A stretch of DNA of 64,000 bases from Lachancea mirantina (Eukaryota; Ascomycota; Saccharomycetes; Saccharomycetales; Saccharomycetaceae), in the NCBI GenBank assembly GCA_900074745.1, contig LT598468.1, forward strand, positions 1,302,001 to 1,366,000, written 5' to 3'. Both the position numbers and the translations under genes were made by a program. The notes below the pieces were generated by a model. It saw only the letters and a list, made by a program, of their open reading frames with translations, was not told the DNA's origin and made no database searches. Shown here piece by piece: positions 1 through 10,300 of the stretch (its first letter is position 1; every line of letters starts with the position of its first letter).

Positions 1-341
1 TCTGGAGTAGTTGTAGTTATGGGCTCTGGAGAACTCAAATCCTTCTCCTTCGACATTGTCGCATCTGTCGCTGGTGTTTCTGATTTTTGAACTTCATCAA
101 TCACCATATGCGAGTCGTCTGCGGCTGTGATGAATCCAGTATCGTTGTCAGACCCATCCTCATTCTCAACAAACAAGCTCTGCGTGCGAGCCGTCTTGAT
201 AGGTGTACTAGTAGCCCTCTTGTTTTGTTTGCCGAAGAACGACATCAGGGACGACTGTTTGAACTTTTTTTTACCAGAACTCTGTGGCGAACTGGCAAAA
301 GCCCGCTTCTTAACTCCATTTGGGGTCGCTGGAGTCGTCAT
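1..341 (-). CDS. MSH6: MSH6, DNA mismatch repair MutS homologue (N-terminal fragment)
   Basis: Only the first 113 or so codons are inside the window; the gene continues beyond position 1. Msh6 pairs with Msh2 in MutS-alpha and recognises base mismatches and small loops in the nucleus. The fragment starts with ATG at 341 and is a disordered, basic then acidic tail. Residues 29-36 read QSSLMSFF, a canonical PCNA-binding PIP box at the position where yeast Msh6 carries one. An 'ATPxxxKK' start also resembles S. cerevisiae Msh6. No MutS catalytic domain is visible, so the call rests on the PIP-box tail and on gene order (S. cerevisiae MSH6 is next to GRX3, which is also found here). Two MCB boxes lie upstream. 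The alternative, another PIP-box protein, is less likely. Confidence 0.85.
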   Translation of the reverse strand, partial: MTTPATPNGVKKRAFASSPQSSGKKKFKQSSLMSFFGKQNKRATSTPIKTARTQSLFVENEDGSDNDTGFITAADDSHMVIDEVQKSETPATDATMSKEKDLSSPEPITTTTP

Positions 342-428
342 TTTCGATTCGAATCCTGGGATAATCTACTATCCAAGCGTCTCCGACAGACCTGCTGGTG
401 ATGAACTCCTTACTTGTCTTCCATACTA

Positions 429-434
429 ACGCGT
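429..434. promoter_or_regulatory. MCB element (ACGCGT), proximal, MSH6 promoter
   Basis: Perfect ACGCGT palindrome about 90 bp upstream of the MSH6 ATG. MCB boxes bind MBF (Mbp1/Swi6) and drive G1/S transcription; S. cerevisiae MSH6 is known to be cell-cycle regulated. Function here is inferred from the match and its position. Confidence 0.7.
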
Positions 435-460
435 TAACTTCATTTTTCATTTGATACTTT

Positions 461-466
461 ACGCGT
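461..466. promoter_or_regulatory. MCB element (ACGCGT), distal, MSH6 promoter
   Basis: Second perfect ACGCGT, about 120 bp upstream of the MSH6 ATG and 26 bp from the first copy. Paired MCBs are typical of strong MBF targets. The remainder of the MSH6-ADK2 divergent intergenic region (342-937) shows no other feature that I recognise. Confidence 0.7.
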
Positions 467-937
467 CAGTAACTTTTGACGTAAATGATCTCTCTTCCGT
501 TGACACATTTGGCAGGCTTGAACGCATTGATAAACAGAGGTAAAAGGCTATCGGAGATGATCAAAGAGAGATCATTGGTCTTCAGAGAACTCATGGATCG
601 CTTGAGGTATGCCCATTGACTCATTTGTGAAATTTGTGGGCTGGAGCCCGGAAAACGACCGGTATTCCTATCGAATCCAGGAGCGATGTTTAATCAAGTT
701 CTAATGAAGACACATATGCAATCACGGCTTTGCCGTCGGTACGCCTGCTATAAAGCCAAGCGCGATCGTGGTTCTTGGCGTTTATTCAATCGGAGATCTT
801 CGAAAATGTGATTTCGTACGAATTCTCGAGAAACTGTCATCTAAGTAATAACCGGTTTGAAGATCGGGTTTCCGCTATAGATAGTCAGTTCCTGAGGCTT
901 CCTGTTGTCGAACTAGCCAGCAAGTTTGCAATACCGG

Positions 938-1648
938 ATGACAAGCGGTAGCTTGAGACCCTTGCGAATGCTTTTCCTCGGAGCCCCAGGCTCCGGGAAA
1001 GGAACTTTGACGTCCCGGCTTTTAAGGGCGTTCCCGCAAGTAGGGAGCGTATCGTCCGGAGACCTATTGCGACAGCAGATGGCTGAAAAAACAGAAATTG
1101 GCAAATTGGCAGCCGAATACATTTCGAGAGGCGAACTTCTGCCCGACGAAATTATGACGCGACTCTTGATCCGCGAACTCGATAGTCGACAATGGCTCAC
1201 ATCTCGAGCGACTTGGCTCCTGGACGGGTTCCCGCGCACGGACATACAAGCAATCAGCCTTCATTCTGCCTTAAAAGCCTATAATGCGGACCTCAATCTC
1301 GTCGTCGAGTTGAAAGTGCCCGAAAGCGTTATTCTCGCTCGCATCGTAAATCGGTACGTTCACGTTCCAAGCGGCAGAGTCTACAATTTATCTTACAATC
1401 CTCCCAAAGTCCCAGGAATTGACGACGTGACCGGAGAGCCTCTTTCCAGGCGTCCTGACGATACCGCAGAAGTTTTTCAGCGAAGGTTGGACAAGTATCA
1501 TGCAACCTTGAAGCCCTTGAGAGAATATTACGCTCAAGCTGGAATTTTAAAGACCGTCTATGGCGAAACCTCAAACATTATTTTCCCACAATTAGAAGCA
1601 CTCGTCAAGGATTCTTTTGCTGTCCAATATGTCGCGAAGCAAATCTGA
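938..1648 (+). CDS. ADK2: Adk2, mitochondrial GTP:AMP phosphotransferase (adenylate kinase 3 type)
   Basis: Nucleoside monophosphate kinase of 236 aa; Adk2 in S. cerevisiae is a mitochondrial-matrix enzyme that uses GTP or ITP to phosphorylate AMP. The P-loop GAPGSGKGT is at residues 15-23, the AMP-binding 'LLDGFPRT' segment follows, and the LID region includes 'RYVHVPSGRVYN' and 'DDVTGEPL'. The open frame extends four codons upstream only through a TTG codon, so the ATG at 938 is chosen; it gives a short N-terminus before the P-loop, as in S. cerevisiae Adk2. The LID lacks zinc-binding cysteines, as is usual for eukaryotic enzymes. It lies divergently from MSH6 and about 300 bp before RAD3, in the same order as YER170W-YER171W. 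Confidence 0.95.
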   Translation: MTSGSLRPLRMLFLGAPGSGKGTLTSRLLRAFPQVGSVSSGDLLRQQMAEKTEIGKLAAEYISRGELLPDEIMTRLLIRELDSRQWLTSRATWLLDGFPRTDIQAISLHSALKAYNADLNLVVELKVPESVILARIVNRYVHVPSGRVYNLSYNPPKVPGIDDVTGEPLSRRPDDTAEVFQRRLDKYHATLKPLREYYAQAGILKTVYGETSNIIFPQLEALVKDSFAVQYVAKQI

Positions 1649-1953
1649 CGTGAACTTGTAAATATAAAACTAAGCCGATATATTGGAAGAATTTACAGCC
1701 ACAAAAGGGACGTTTTTCAGGCTGAAGATGAATTATAGTTGAAGGCTGATGGTAACTGGCCCTGGTAGCCTTTTAAAGACGACGAAATGGTAGAAGTGGG
1801 GTGAGTTGGGTGTCTCTACTTCGATGTACCGTGATACGAGACATCGAATTTGATTAACAGCAGTAATACCTTGATCATCACATCTCTTCTGTCTGAAGAA
1901 CAGTCCTAAGTGAGCGGGTGAATCTTTGCGTTATTAAGCTCGAAACTCCAGCC
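1649..1953. other. ADK2-RAD3 intergenic region
   Basis: About 305 bp between two tandem genes. It must hold the ADK2 3' end and the RAD3 promoter. I see no RNA gene or recognisable regulatory motif in it. Confidence 0.5.
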
Positions 1954-4272
1954 ATGAAATTCTACATTGATGATTTACCCGTAATCTTTCCCTATCCGAA
2001 GATTTATCCGGAACAGTACCAGTATATGTGCGATATCAAGAAAACCTTGGATGTGGGAGGAAACAGTATATTGGAAATGCCTTCCGGAACGGGTAAAACC
2101 GTTTCTTTGCTTTCGTTAACAGTTGCATACCAGATGCACTACCCGGAGCATCGGAAGGTAATCTATTGTTCGCGTACCATGTCAGAAATCGAAAAGGCCC
2201 TAGTGGAACTGGAGTCATTAATGGACTATAGAACTAAAGAACTCGGTTTCAAGGAGTCGTTCAGAGGTCTTGGACTTACCAGTAGAAAGAATCTCTGTTT
2301 ACATCCTAAAGTGCGCAGAGAAAGGAAAGGCAATGTGGTTGACGAAAAGTGTCGACGAATGACTAGTGGACAGGCTAAAAGACAATTGGAACAAGATCCA
2401 AACGCAAATGTCGAGCTTTGTGACTTTCACGAAAACCTGTACGCAATGGAACCCGAAAACTACGTGCCAAATGGTGTGTTTTCGTTCGAAAAACTCATTA
2501 AGTATTGTGAAGAAAGGACCATGTGTCCCTACTTCACCGTCCGTCGAATGATCTCTATGTGCAATATCATGATTTACTCTTACCATTATCTGTTGGACCC
2601 AAAAATCGCAGAGCGAGTTTCTCGAGAGGTATCCCGGGATGCCATTGTCATTTTTGATGAAGCCCACAATATTGATAACGTTTGCATTGAATCTTTGTCT
2701 TTAGATCTTACGAATGACGTTTTAAAGCGTTCCGCGAAAGGTGCTAATGCGCTTGCCCAGAAAATCGAAGAAGTTAAACAAGTTGATTCTCAAAAACTTC
2801 AAGATGAATATGAAAAGCTTGTCAACGGGCTGCGAGCCTCCGATTTCTTGGAGGAAGGAGAAGAACCGCTTGTGGAATCACCTATACTTTCCAAAGATCT
2901 TTTGACAGAAGCTATTCCTGGTAACATACGTCGTGCCGAACACTTCGTATCCTTTTTAAAGAGATTTATTGAATACTTGAAGACAAGAATGAAGGTGTTG
3001 CATGTTATATCCGAAACTCCAAACTCGTTCCTCCAGCATTTGAAGCAGCTAACCTTCATAGAGAAAAAACCCCTGAGATCGTGCTCAGAGCGACTTTCCA
3101 TTTTAGTCAGGACGTTAGAGGTGGCAGAGATTGAGGATTTTAATGCTTTGAAAGACATTGCAACATTTGCTACTTTAATTTCCACTTATGAAGAAGGATT
3201 TATGCTGATAATCGAACCTTACGAAATTGAGAATGCTGCTGTTCCGAATCCCATCATGAGGTTTACATGCCTTGATGCATCCATTGCTATCAAACCCGTT
3301 TTTGAAAAGTTTTCATCTGTTCTTATAACCTCAGGGACCATCTCGCCTCTCGACATGTATCCTAAGATGCTTGACTTCGAAACGGTTCTTCAGGAGTCCT
3401 ATTCAATGACGTTGGCAAAAAAGTCTTTCCTTCCTATGATCGTTACTAAAGGCTCGGACCAAGTTGCAATCTCATCCCGGTTTGAAATCAGGAATGACCC
3501 CAGTATTGTGCGTAACTATGGCTCGATGCTGGTAGAATTCGCCAAAATTACTCCAGACGGTATGGTTGTGTTCTTTCCATCGTATTTGTATATGGAGAGT
3601 ATTATCTCAATGTGGCAAACGATGGGCATTTTAGATGAAGTATGGAAATACAAACTAATCTTGGTAGAGACGCCCGATGCTCAGGAAACGTCGCTGGCTT
3701 TAGAGACTTACAGGAAGGCGTGCTCGAATGGTAGGGGCGCGATTTTACTTTCTGTTGCTCGTGGTAAAGTTTCTGAAGGTATTGATTTTGACCATCATTA
3801 TGGTCGGACTGTACTGATGATAGGTATTCCATTTCAGTACACGGAGTCCCGTATCTTGAAGGCTAGACTTGAGTTCTTGAGAGAGCATTATCAAATAAGA
3901 GAAAACGATTTCCTGTCGTTTGATGCCATGCGACATGCGGCGCAGTGTCTTGGAAGGGTGCTAAGAGGCAAAGATGACTACGGAGTCATGATCTTGGCAG
4001 ACCGCAGATTTTCCCGGAAAAAGAATCAACTGCCGAAATGGATTGCTCAAGGCTTGTCAGATGCAGATCTAAATCTTTCAACTGACATGGCCATAGCAAA
4101 TACGAAACAATTTTTACGCATGATGGCGCAACCAACTGATCCAAAGGACCAAGAAGGAACTTCTCTCTGGAATTATGATCAATTGATAAAACACCAGGAA
4201 GAACAGAAAAACACGGGCTACGGCGGTCGTAAAACGCGGACCGAGGGTGATGAAGATCTTGATATGGAATAA
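1954..4272 (+). CDS. RAD3: Rad3, TFIIH 5'-3' DNA helicase (XPD orthologue)
   Basis: XPD-family SF2 helicase, 772 aa (S. cerevisiae 778), nearly identical along its length. It is the TFIIH core helicase that opens DNA in nucleotide excision repair and supports Pol II initiation. Walker A 'PSGTGKT' holds Lys48; motif II DEAH is at residues 235-238; the four cysteines of the iron-sulfur cluster are present ('NLCLHP', 'EKCRR', 'VELCDFH', 'TMCPYF'). Motif VI 'AQCLGRVLRG' is intact and the C-terminus is acidic. The reading frame extends 12 codons upstream from a GTG codon, but the conserved protein begins MKFYIDDLP at the ATG at 1954. It converges with BRR2 across a 118-bp gap, as YER171W and YER172C do. 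Confidence 0.98.
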   Translation: MKFYIDDLPVIFPYPKIYPEQYQYMCDIKKTLDVGGNSILEMPSGTGKTVSLLSLTVAYQMHYPEHRKVIYCSRTMSEIEKALVELESLMDYRTKELGFKESFRGLGLTSRKNLCLHPKVRRERKGNVVDEKCRRMTSGQAKRQLEQDPNANVELCDFHENLYAMEPENYVPNGVFSFEKLIKYCEERTMCPYFTVRRMISMCNIMIYSYHYLLDPKIAERVSREVSRDAIVIFDEAHNIDNVCIESLSLDLTNDVLKRSAKGANALAQKIEEVKQVDSQKLQDEYEKLVNGLRASDFLEEGEEPLVESPILSKDLLTEAIPGNIRRAEHFVSFLKRFIEYLKTRMKVLHVISETPNSFLQHLKQLTFIEKKPLRSCSERLSILVRTLEVAEIEDFNALKDIATFATLISTYEEGFMLIIEPYEIENAAVPNPIMRFTCLDASIAIKPVFEKFSSVLITSGTISPLDMYPKMLDFETVLQESYSMTLAKKSFLPMIVTKGSDQVAISSRFEIRNDPSIVRNYGSMLVEFAKITPDGMVVFFPSYLYMESIISMWQTMGILDEVWKYKLILVETPDAQETSLALETYRKACSNGRGAILLSVARGKVSEGIDFDHHYGRTVLMIGIPFQYTESRILKARLEFLREHYQIRENDFLSFDAMRHAAQCLGRVLRGKDDYGVMILADRRFSRKKNQLPKWIAQGLSDADLNLSTDMAIANTKQFLRMMAQPTDPKDQEGTSLWNYDQLIKHQEEQKNTGYGGRKTRTEGDEDLDME

Positions 4273-4390
4273 TTGGTAATAATGCTTATGAACTTCACAC
4301 AAAGTAAGGACCTTTCAAGTTGCGCGCTACGGAACATTTTTGGCATCTCGAATAGTCGTATTTAAAGTCAAGAGTGGACGTAGAGCCTTA

Positions 4391-7300
4391 TTACCTTCTA
4401 GAAGAAACGTCGATGTGGAATGTAGCCTCTTTATCGGCATCCATATAGGAATCACATACACACCAAATAGTAAAGTCTTGTGGGCCCTCGTTCAGCAGTT
4501 CGACTTTCAGATCATAACTTTGAGACATCTTCCTTAAAAAAACCTTTTTAATGCCAAGCAGCTCCTTGGTTGATGGATTTCCCACAAAAATCCACCATGC
4601 TTCCTTCTTACTAAAGGAGTAAGTCCCTGAGACGGCGTACAAGCTTTCAGGTTCCTCATCCCTTGTTAATGTCACGCTCACAGTAAGCTCCTCCCCCACA
4701 GTTGCGCCGTCGGTCAAGTCCACTGAATAAGAAAGCTCGATGTTTGGGTAATTGTTCACAAAGCGAGCAATCTCAAACAGTTCTGACTCTGGAAACAACA
4801 TCAACTCTTCGCGTTCATCGTCCTCGAGGGCCATGATATCATAGATGGTCTCGATTTTCTTATCCGTGCATTTTTTTATGACTTTGTCATCAAAGTATGG
4901 TACCTGCTTCAAAGGGCTGTCAGTGTCCCAACAACCCTGTGTCAGCATTTGAGAGACGTCCATTGCCACAGACGCATTTAAATGTCCTTCGCCTGAAAGA
5001 ATATCCACAATTGCAGGAACGAGCGACAAGGCAGTACGTACAATTTCTTGCTGACACTTGACCAGATGGATGGGAAGCTTTGATCTCGTGAAGTAGGCTT
5101 GGATGAGAACAAACGTCTGAAACGCTGTCGATTCAATGTCTTCTAGCTCTTTTGTGTTCAAAGGAAGTCTCCTGTACAAATTGGAGAGAACGTTCAAATC
5201 GCTTGCTGCAATGTCATCATCAGTGTGAAAATCCCCAGCTTTCGCTAGTACTTCTAAAATATTTCGCAGGCTAGAATTGCTCGAGAGCTGGCTAATGAAA
5301 ATCTGTAGAGTCGCAAAACGAAGACCGTGATGGGCGGCTATTAGACAGTTATTGCGCGGTAAAATCGAACCACCTGAATCCTGAGTTGAGCCATCTCCCT
5401 CGTGGATTTCAACCACTGATAGATTCACGAGGTCTCCACAAACTTCCTCAACCACTTCAGTCAGATAAGCCGAAATCCCTTCAGGTGCAGTATCTTTCAC
5501 GCCATAGTAGCTTGGGTTTGCATGGATTCTGCGGTAAAAGAGAGTATAGGTAATGAGATCGATACAATCCTGTTTGGTTTCAATTATTCCTGTGCTGATC
5601 TCATTAATGAAAACATCATGGAAATGATAATACATGAAACTCTCAACAGGAGTGGGCTCGCTGAGAAATTTCTTGTAGTATTCCTTAGATTGTCTTCGGG
5701 TTAAAATGATGGCTTTCGCTTGCTTTGTCGAAGAACGAGCAATTCCAATCATTTCCAAGAGTTCGTTGACCTCGTATCCAACATTTCTGCGTTCGCGTTT
5801 ATCATAAAATGTAGTTCCCGCGACTACAACAAGAGGCGCATTCAAATCAGTAAAGGCATCCTCTCTTCTTAAAATTGCAACGTTCAGTACTTTTTTCGAG
5901 AATAAGTCCTTGATAAAAGCTTTGTCCGAAGCATTCATGTTACCAGACAGCAGACCAATTCCATGGTACAGAGGTTCTGCTAGGCTTTTATCGTGAAGTC
6001 TGGTCTGAATATCGTTTTTCCCTAAAGCAGAAATGTTATAATCCGCCATTTTTCTTACCAAGCCGCGGCAAACCTTCAGCCCATCATAGTGTGAAGATGC
6101 GAAGATGATGCACGAATCACCAAAAGATAATTCCTCGATGCTCTTTATAATCGTCTCAAACTCTCCAACTGCTTCAGTGCTATTCGTTACCTGGAGCTGT
6201 ACTTGGAGAGGCCGGATACGAGAAGTTGGAGGAAAATTAAAAACGCTTTCCTTTGAAATGCCCAGCCAAGCTCCAAAGTCTCGGCTATTGCCTATTGGAT
6301 TCGATAAGCTAATTATCCGAAGGTCTTTGCTCAAGTTTGTAGATATAAAGCGCATACGAGAAACAATGTTTTCGTACATTGCTCCTTCGAGCCCGCTGCC
6401 CACATAATGGCTATCATCAAGTATTAGCAATTCTATGCTCTGAACATTCTTCCTTTGTTTCCATCTCCGAGTTAACGTATCAAATTGTTTACATGTTGCC
6501 AAAACGACATGGCTGTGAGCTAATAGCTTGAGGTTTTCTGATAAGTCATCTGTCAAATTATTAATTACTTTACCACCCGCAAGCGTCGAAAAACGATCAT
6601 TCCACTTGTGACACAGCTCCCTCACCCTTGCTTCATTTGGATGAATGTAAACTGCTCGCCCTCCCTGCTGGCGCCACAAGTTAAGAAGTGCGAGTTCAGC
6701 AAGAGCAGTTTTACCACTTCCTTTTGGAGCTCCTATGAAAACTGACTCGTTCGATTGATATAAAGCAGGAAAAACCTGGCTTTGAATTTGATTGAAACAC
6801 TGGAACTCGAACTTTTCAATGTATTCTTCAACTTCGAGGTTTTCAGTTCCAACAAGTCCTTCGTCGAAGACCAACGTAGGAGCTGGAAATCTTTTAGGCA
6901 TTTTAATTTCATCAAACAACACTGGTAGTCTACTCTCGCAGTGTAGCCATTTTTCAGAAATAAATGAAATGAAAATGTTAGGAGGCAAAGTTTGGTTCGC
7001 GCTCAGTTCAATGGGGATAGTGAACTCAAGATATTGTTCCTGTTTGCCGTGATTGGCCTTTACAGTAAACACATCGTGGAATAGTATTTTCTCACCCATA
7101 AAATCTTCTGCAAGCACAAAAAATGATTCGCTAAACCCATGTAACTTGGTGTCCCATAACCAGTCAGCCAGAATTTCTAGCTCGAACTTGATCCATGTGG
7201 GCGTTATCGTCTGCACTGTGCAGTTTATGTTCAGTTTTGGAAAGCGCCTTATCAAATCAAAAATAGCTTTGCCATGTTTCTCCGACCGTAATGCCTTTCC

Positions 7301-10300
7301 GACCTCTTGAGGCGTTTCGAGGCTTAAAAATTGTGACCATGGGATGCTTGAAGCTTCTGCACGCCGAATTACCTCCGCTGGACAGCTGGGAAACTGTCTT
7401 AAGGGGGTATTGCTGAACCACAACCGATTACTAACAGATTTGCATAGATTCAGAAGTTTCTTGGCTGTACGGGGCCACCCTTGCTCTGTACTGAGTTCAA
7501 ACATTGCTCTGATCAGCCGTGTCGCACTCTGCGTTATGTATATCATGTCTGCATTAAGCGCGAACCCATCAAGCTTGAGCCTCGAGACATAAATTTGCAA
7601 CAGAAGATTTACCTTCGTCAACGGATCATCAGGAGAGTCAGTCACCGGAACAGGAGCTCTTTCTAAAATATTTTTAAGCTCTAGCCTTTCTTCTGGTCGC
7701 ACTGGGATGTATTTGAATTCCTCTGACATGGCAAAAATCTTAAACAGATCAATCAGTGTTGACCTTTGATTCAGTTGCCTTGCATACATCGATACTGAGG
7801 AATGGCCGATATAAAAATACGAGGCAATTCTTCCGATTTCGGTTGGGGATACTGTCCCGGCTTTAATATCATACGTCAGGAGCCCATTTCTCTTAAGAAT
7901 TACAAATGCAGAGTGCACCAAATCTTCGCGGTATTTGTTAAACGTAGGGTCGTCTCCTTTGGATAAGTTCGCATTATACAGGGATGGTTCCCTCAGCATT
8001 CTCACGAAAAGATAAGTTCTTGCTAACCAATCGACAGCTTGCCCTCTTGTTCGGATGTTTCCAAGCACAACCTCCGCATTCAAGCTATCTGGGAGGTGGG
8101 ATATTAAATGCGATTCAATAGGAAGCTGCTGATTCAAAATAGCAAGGTAATACTGAAGATCAGCTTGTTGGGTGATGATAATGCCTTCTCCAAATGTGTC
8201 ATATCTTGGTCTTCCAGCTCTTCCCAGCATTTGCAAAACGTCTTGCGCCGAGAGGCGAGTCCAAGAACCCTTCTCGGGAGAATAGAGATCGGTTCCCTTG
8301 ATAATCACGGTATGTGCAGGAAGATTGACACCCCATGCAAGCGTCGACGTTGACACCAAAATGGAAGTGAGGCCATCGGCAAACAAATCTTCTGAGAGTG
8401 ACCTGTCTGATTTTGATAAACCAGCGTGATGCACCCCGATCCCATACTTCATCAAATCACTCAAAGCACTATCTTCAGCATTCCCTGATTCCCGCTTTAA
8501 GATTTCATTGGCTCCCGCTTCCGGGTTCTGCACGAAGCGAAGCGTATCTTCTTGGAGAAGTCGTTCCTTCAAAAAACGAGCCGTCCTCGTAGTATCTTTT
8601 CGTGAATGAACAAAAACAATCACTTGATTGTTGGACTTCACAGATTCTAAAACCTTTTCATAACAAATGAGGTTAAGTTCATTCACTTTTTGTAGAGCAC
8701 CCCCTTTGGTGACGCCGCAGAACTGCTGAGCTAGAGGGCACGGCCTAAATGACGGATCGAAATAGAACAAATTTCCTTTCGGTACCCTCATAAATTTGGC
8801 AACGTCTTCATAATTGGGAAGTGTAGCCGAAAGACCCACAATTCTTGTCGAACTCGCACTTTCGACATCACCTAGGGCCCTCGCCACCAGTCCTTCAATC
8901 ACGGGTCCTCGACTATCATGCAAAAGATGAACCTCATCAATAATTAGGAGCTTTACCATTTCGATAAGGTTCGCTTCTGATCGCTTTCTTGTTATAATGT
9001 CCCACTTTTCAGGTGTTGATACCAGAATATTGGTTTCCGCTATCTGTTGTCTGCTCAGTCTCGAATCTCCAGTCAGCTCTGCGACTTTTACACCTAGTCC
9101 CACAAGACGGCGCTGGAATTCCCTGACTTGTTCTTGAACCAATGCTTTTAAAGGAGCGATATAGACCACTTTCACATCCTTCAAAGATATTTTTCCCGTT
9201 GTAGCGTCTCTAAAATTTGCTAGGGTTCGAAGTATTGTCAACATGGCAATGTTAGTTTTACCGGCACCAGTAGGGGCACAAATTAGGATGTTATCATCGT
9301 TGAGAAATGCACTTGGGTATACTTCGGATTGGATGCGATTGAGGTGTTGTGCTTCTGCACTAGGAAAAACCTCTTGGGCCCATGAGGGTAACTGCGAGAT
9401 GGGCACCAACTGGAAGCCTTCAACCAGCCTCGCTGGGGCGGGAATGTGAATTTCTTCGTAATTATCTTTCACACGTTTGAATGAGTCTGGCGGCAAGTTA
9501 ATTCTGGTAGTTGTCATTAAATCAGCACCTTGGTCGAAACTAACGGAATTTAAATCGATAACAGTCGGCAGTCGCTCATCTTTCGAAGCGTTCTGCTTTC
9601 GTCTCTTCTTATTAGGGCTGTCGGCTTCTTCAGACTGCAAAAACTTTTGGCGTTTTAATGGGTTACCATTGTGCGAAGATCGAAAGCGCTCTATCAAGTG
9701 GTCGAGTTGAGATGATTTCATTTGTTCGTATAAATTTTCCTTTTCTTCCAAAGTTGATTTGGCCAGTTGGATTCCCCAGTATATTAATGCAGCATTTTCA
9801 GAAATCAATTTCGCTAGGTCCTCATTATCAGGTCCAATTATATCTAACAAAGACGTTTGCAGGGCTGTTGTGTTTTCAAAGTTTTTCAATCGAGCCATGA
9901 TCGCTTTGTAAATTTGCTCTATCGTTTCCGTATGCTCAAATTGCCGCTTCAAAAGTCTATGCAAAAACATCTCATCGATATTCTCGGTCGCTAAATTCAA
10001 GTGACTTTTTTCGGATGGTAAGTCATTCTCCAAAGTAACTGTCTCTGTCTGGAAAGCTTGACCTACCACCGGCCCTTTTAGCACTTGCTGGGTGGATTCG
10101 GTCTCATTTTCTTCCTCCTCAGATGCATTATCTTCCTCGATTTCGTCTAACAGTGGATTCTCCTCTTCAGCCCCAATTTCGGCACTGTCATAGGAATCGT
10201 CAGCTAGAATAGCAACACCATCGTTCTCGGAGTCCGAAAGCTCTTTTGGAGCATCAAAATCCGTAATTTGTTTGCAAAGATTCAAGATATTATTGAATTG

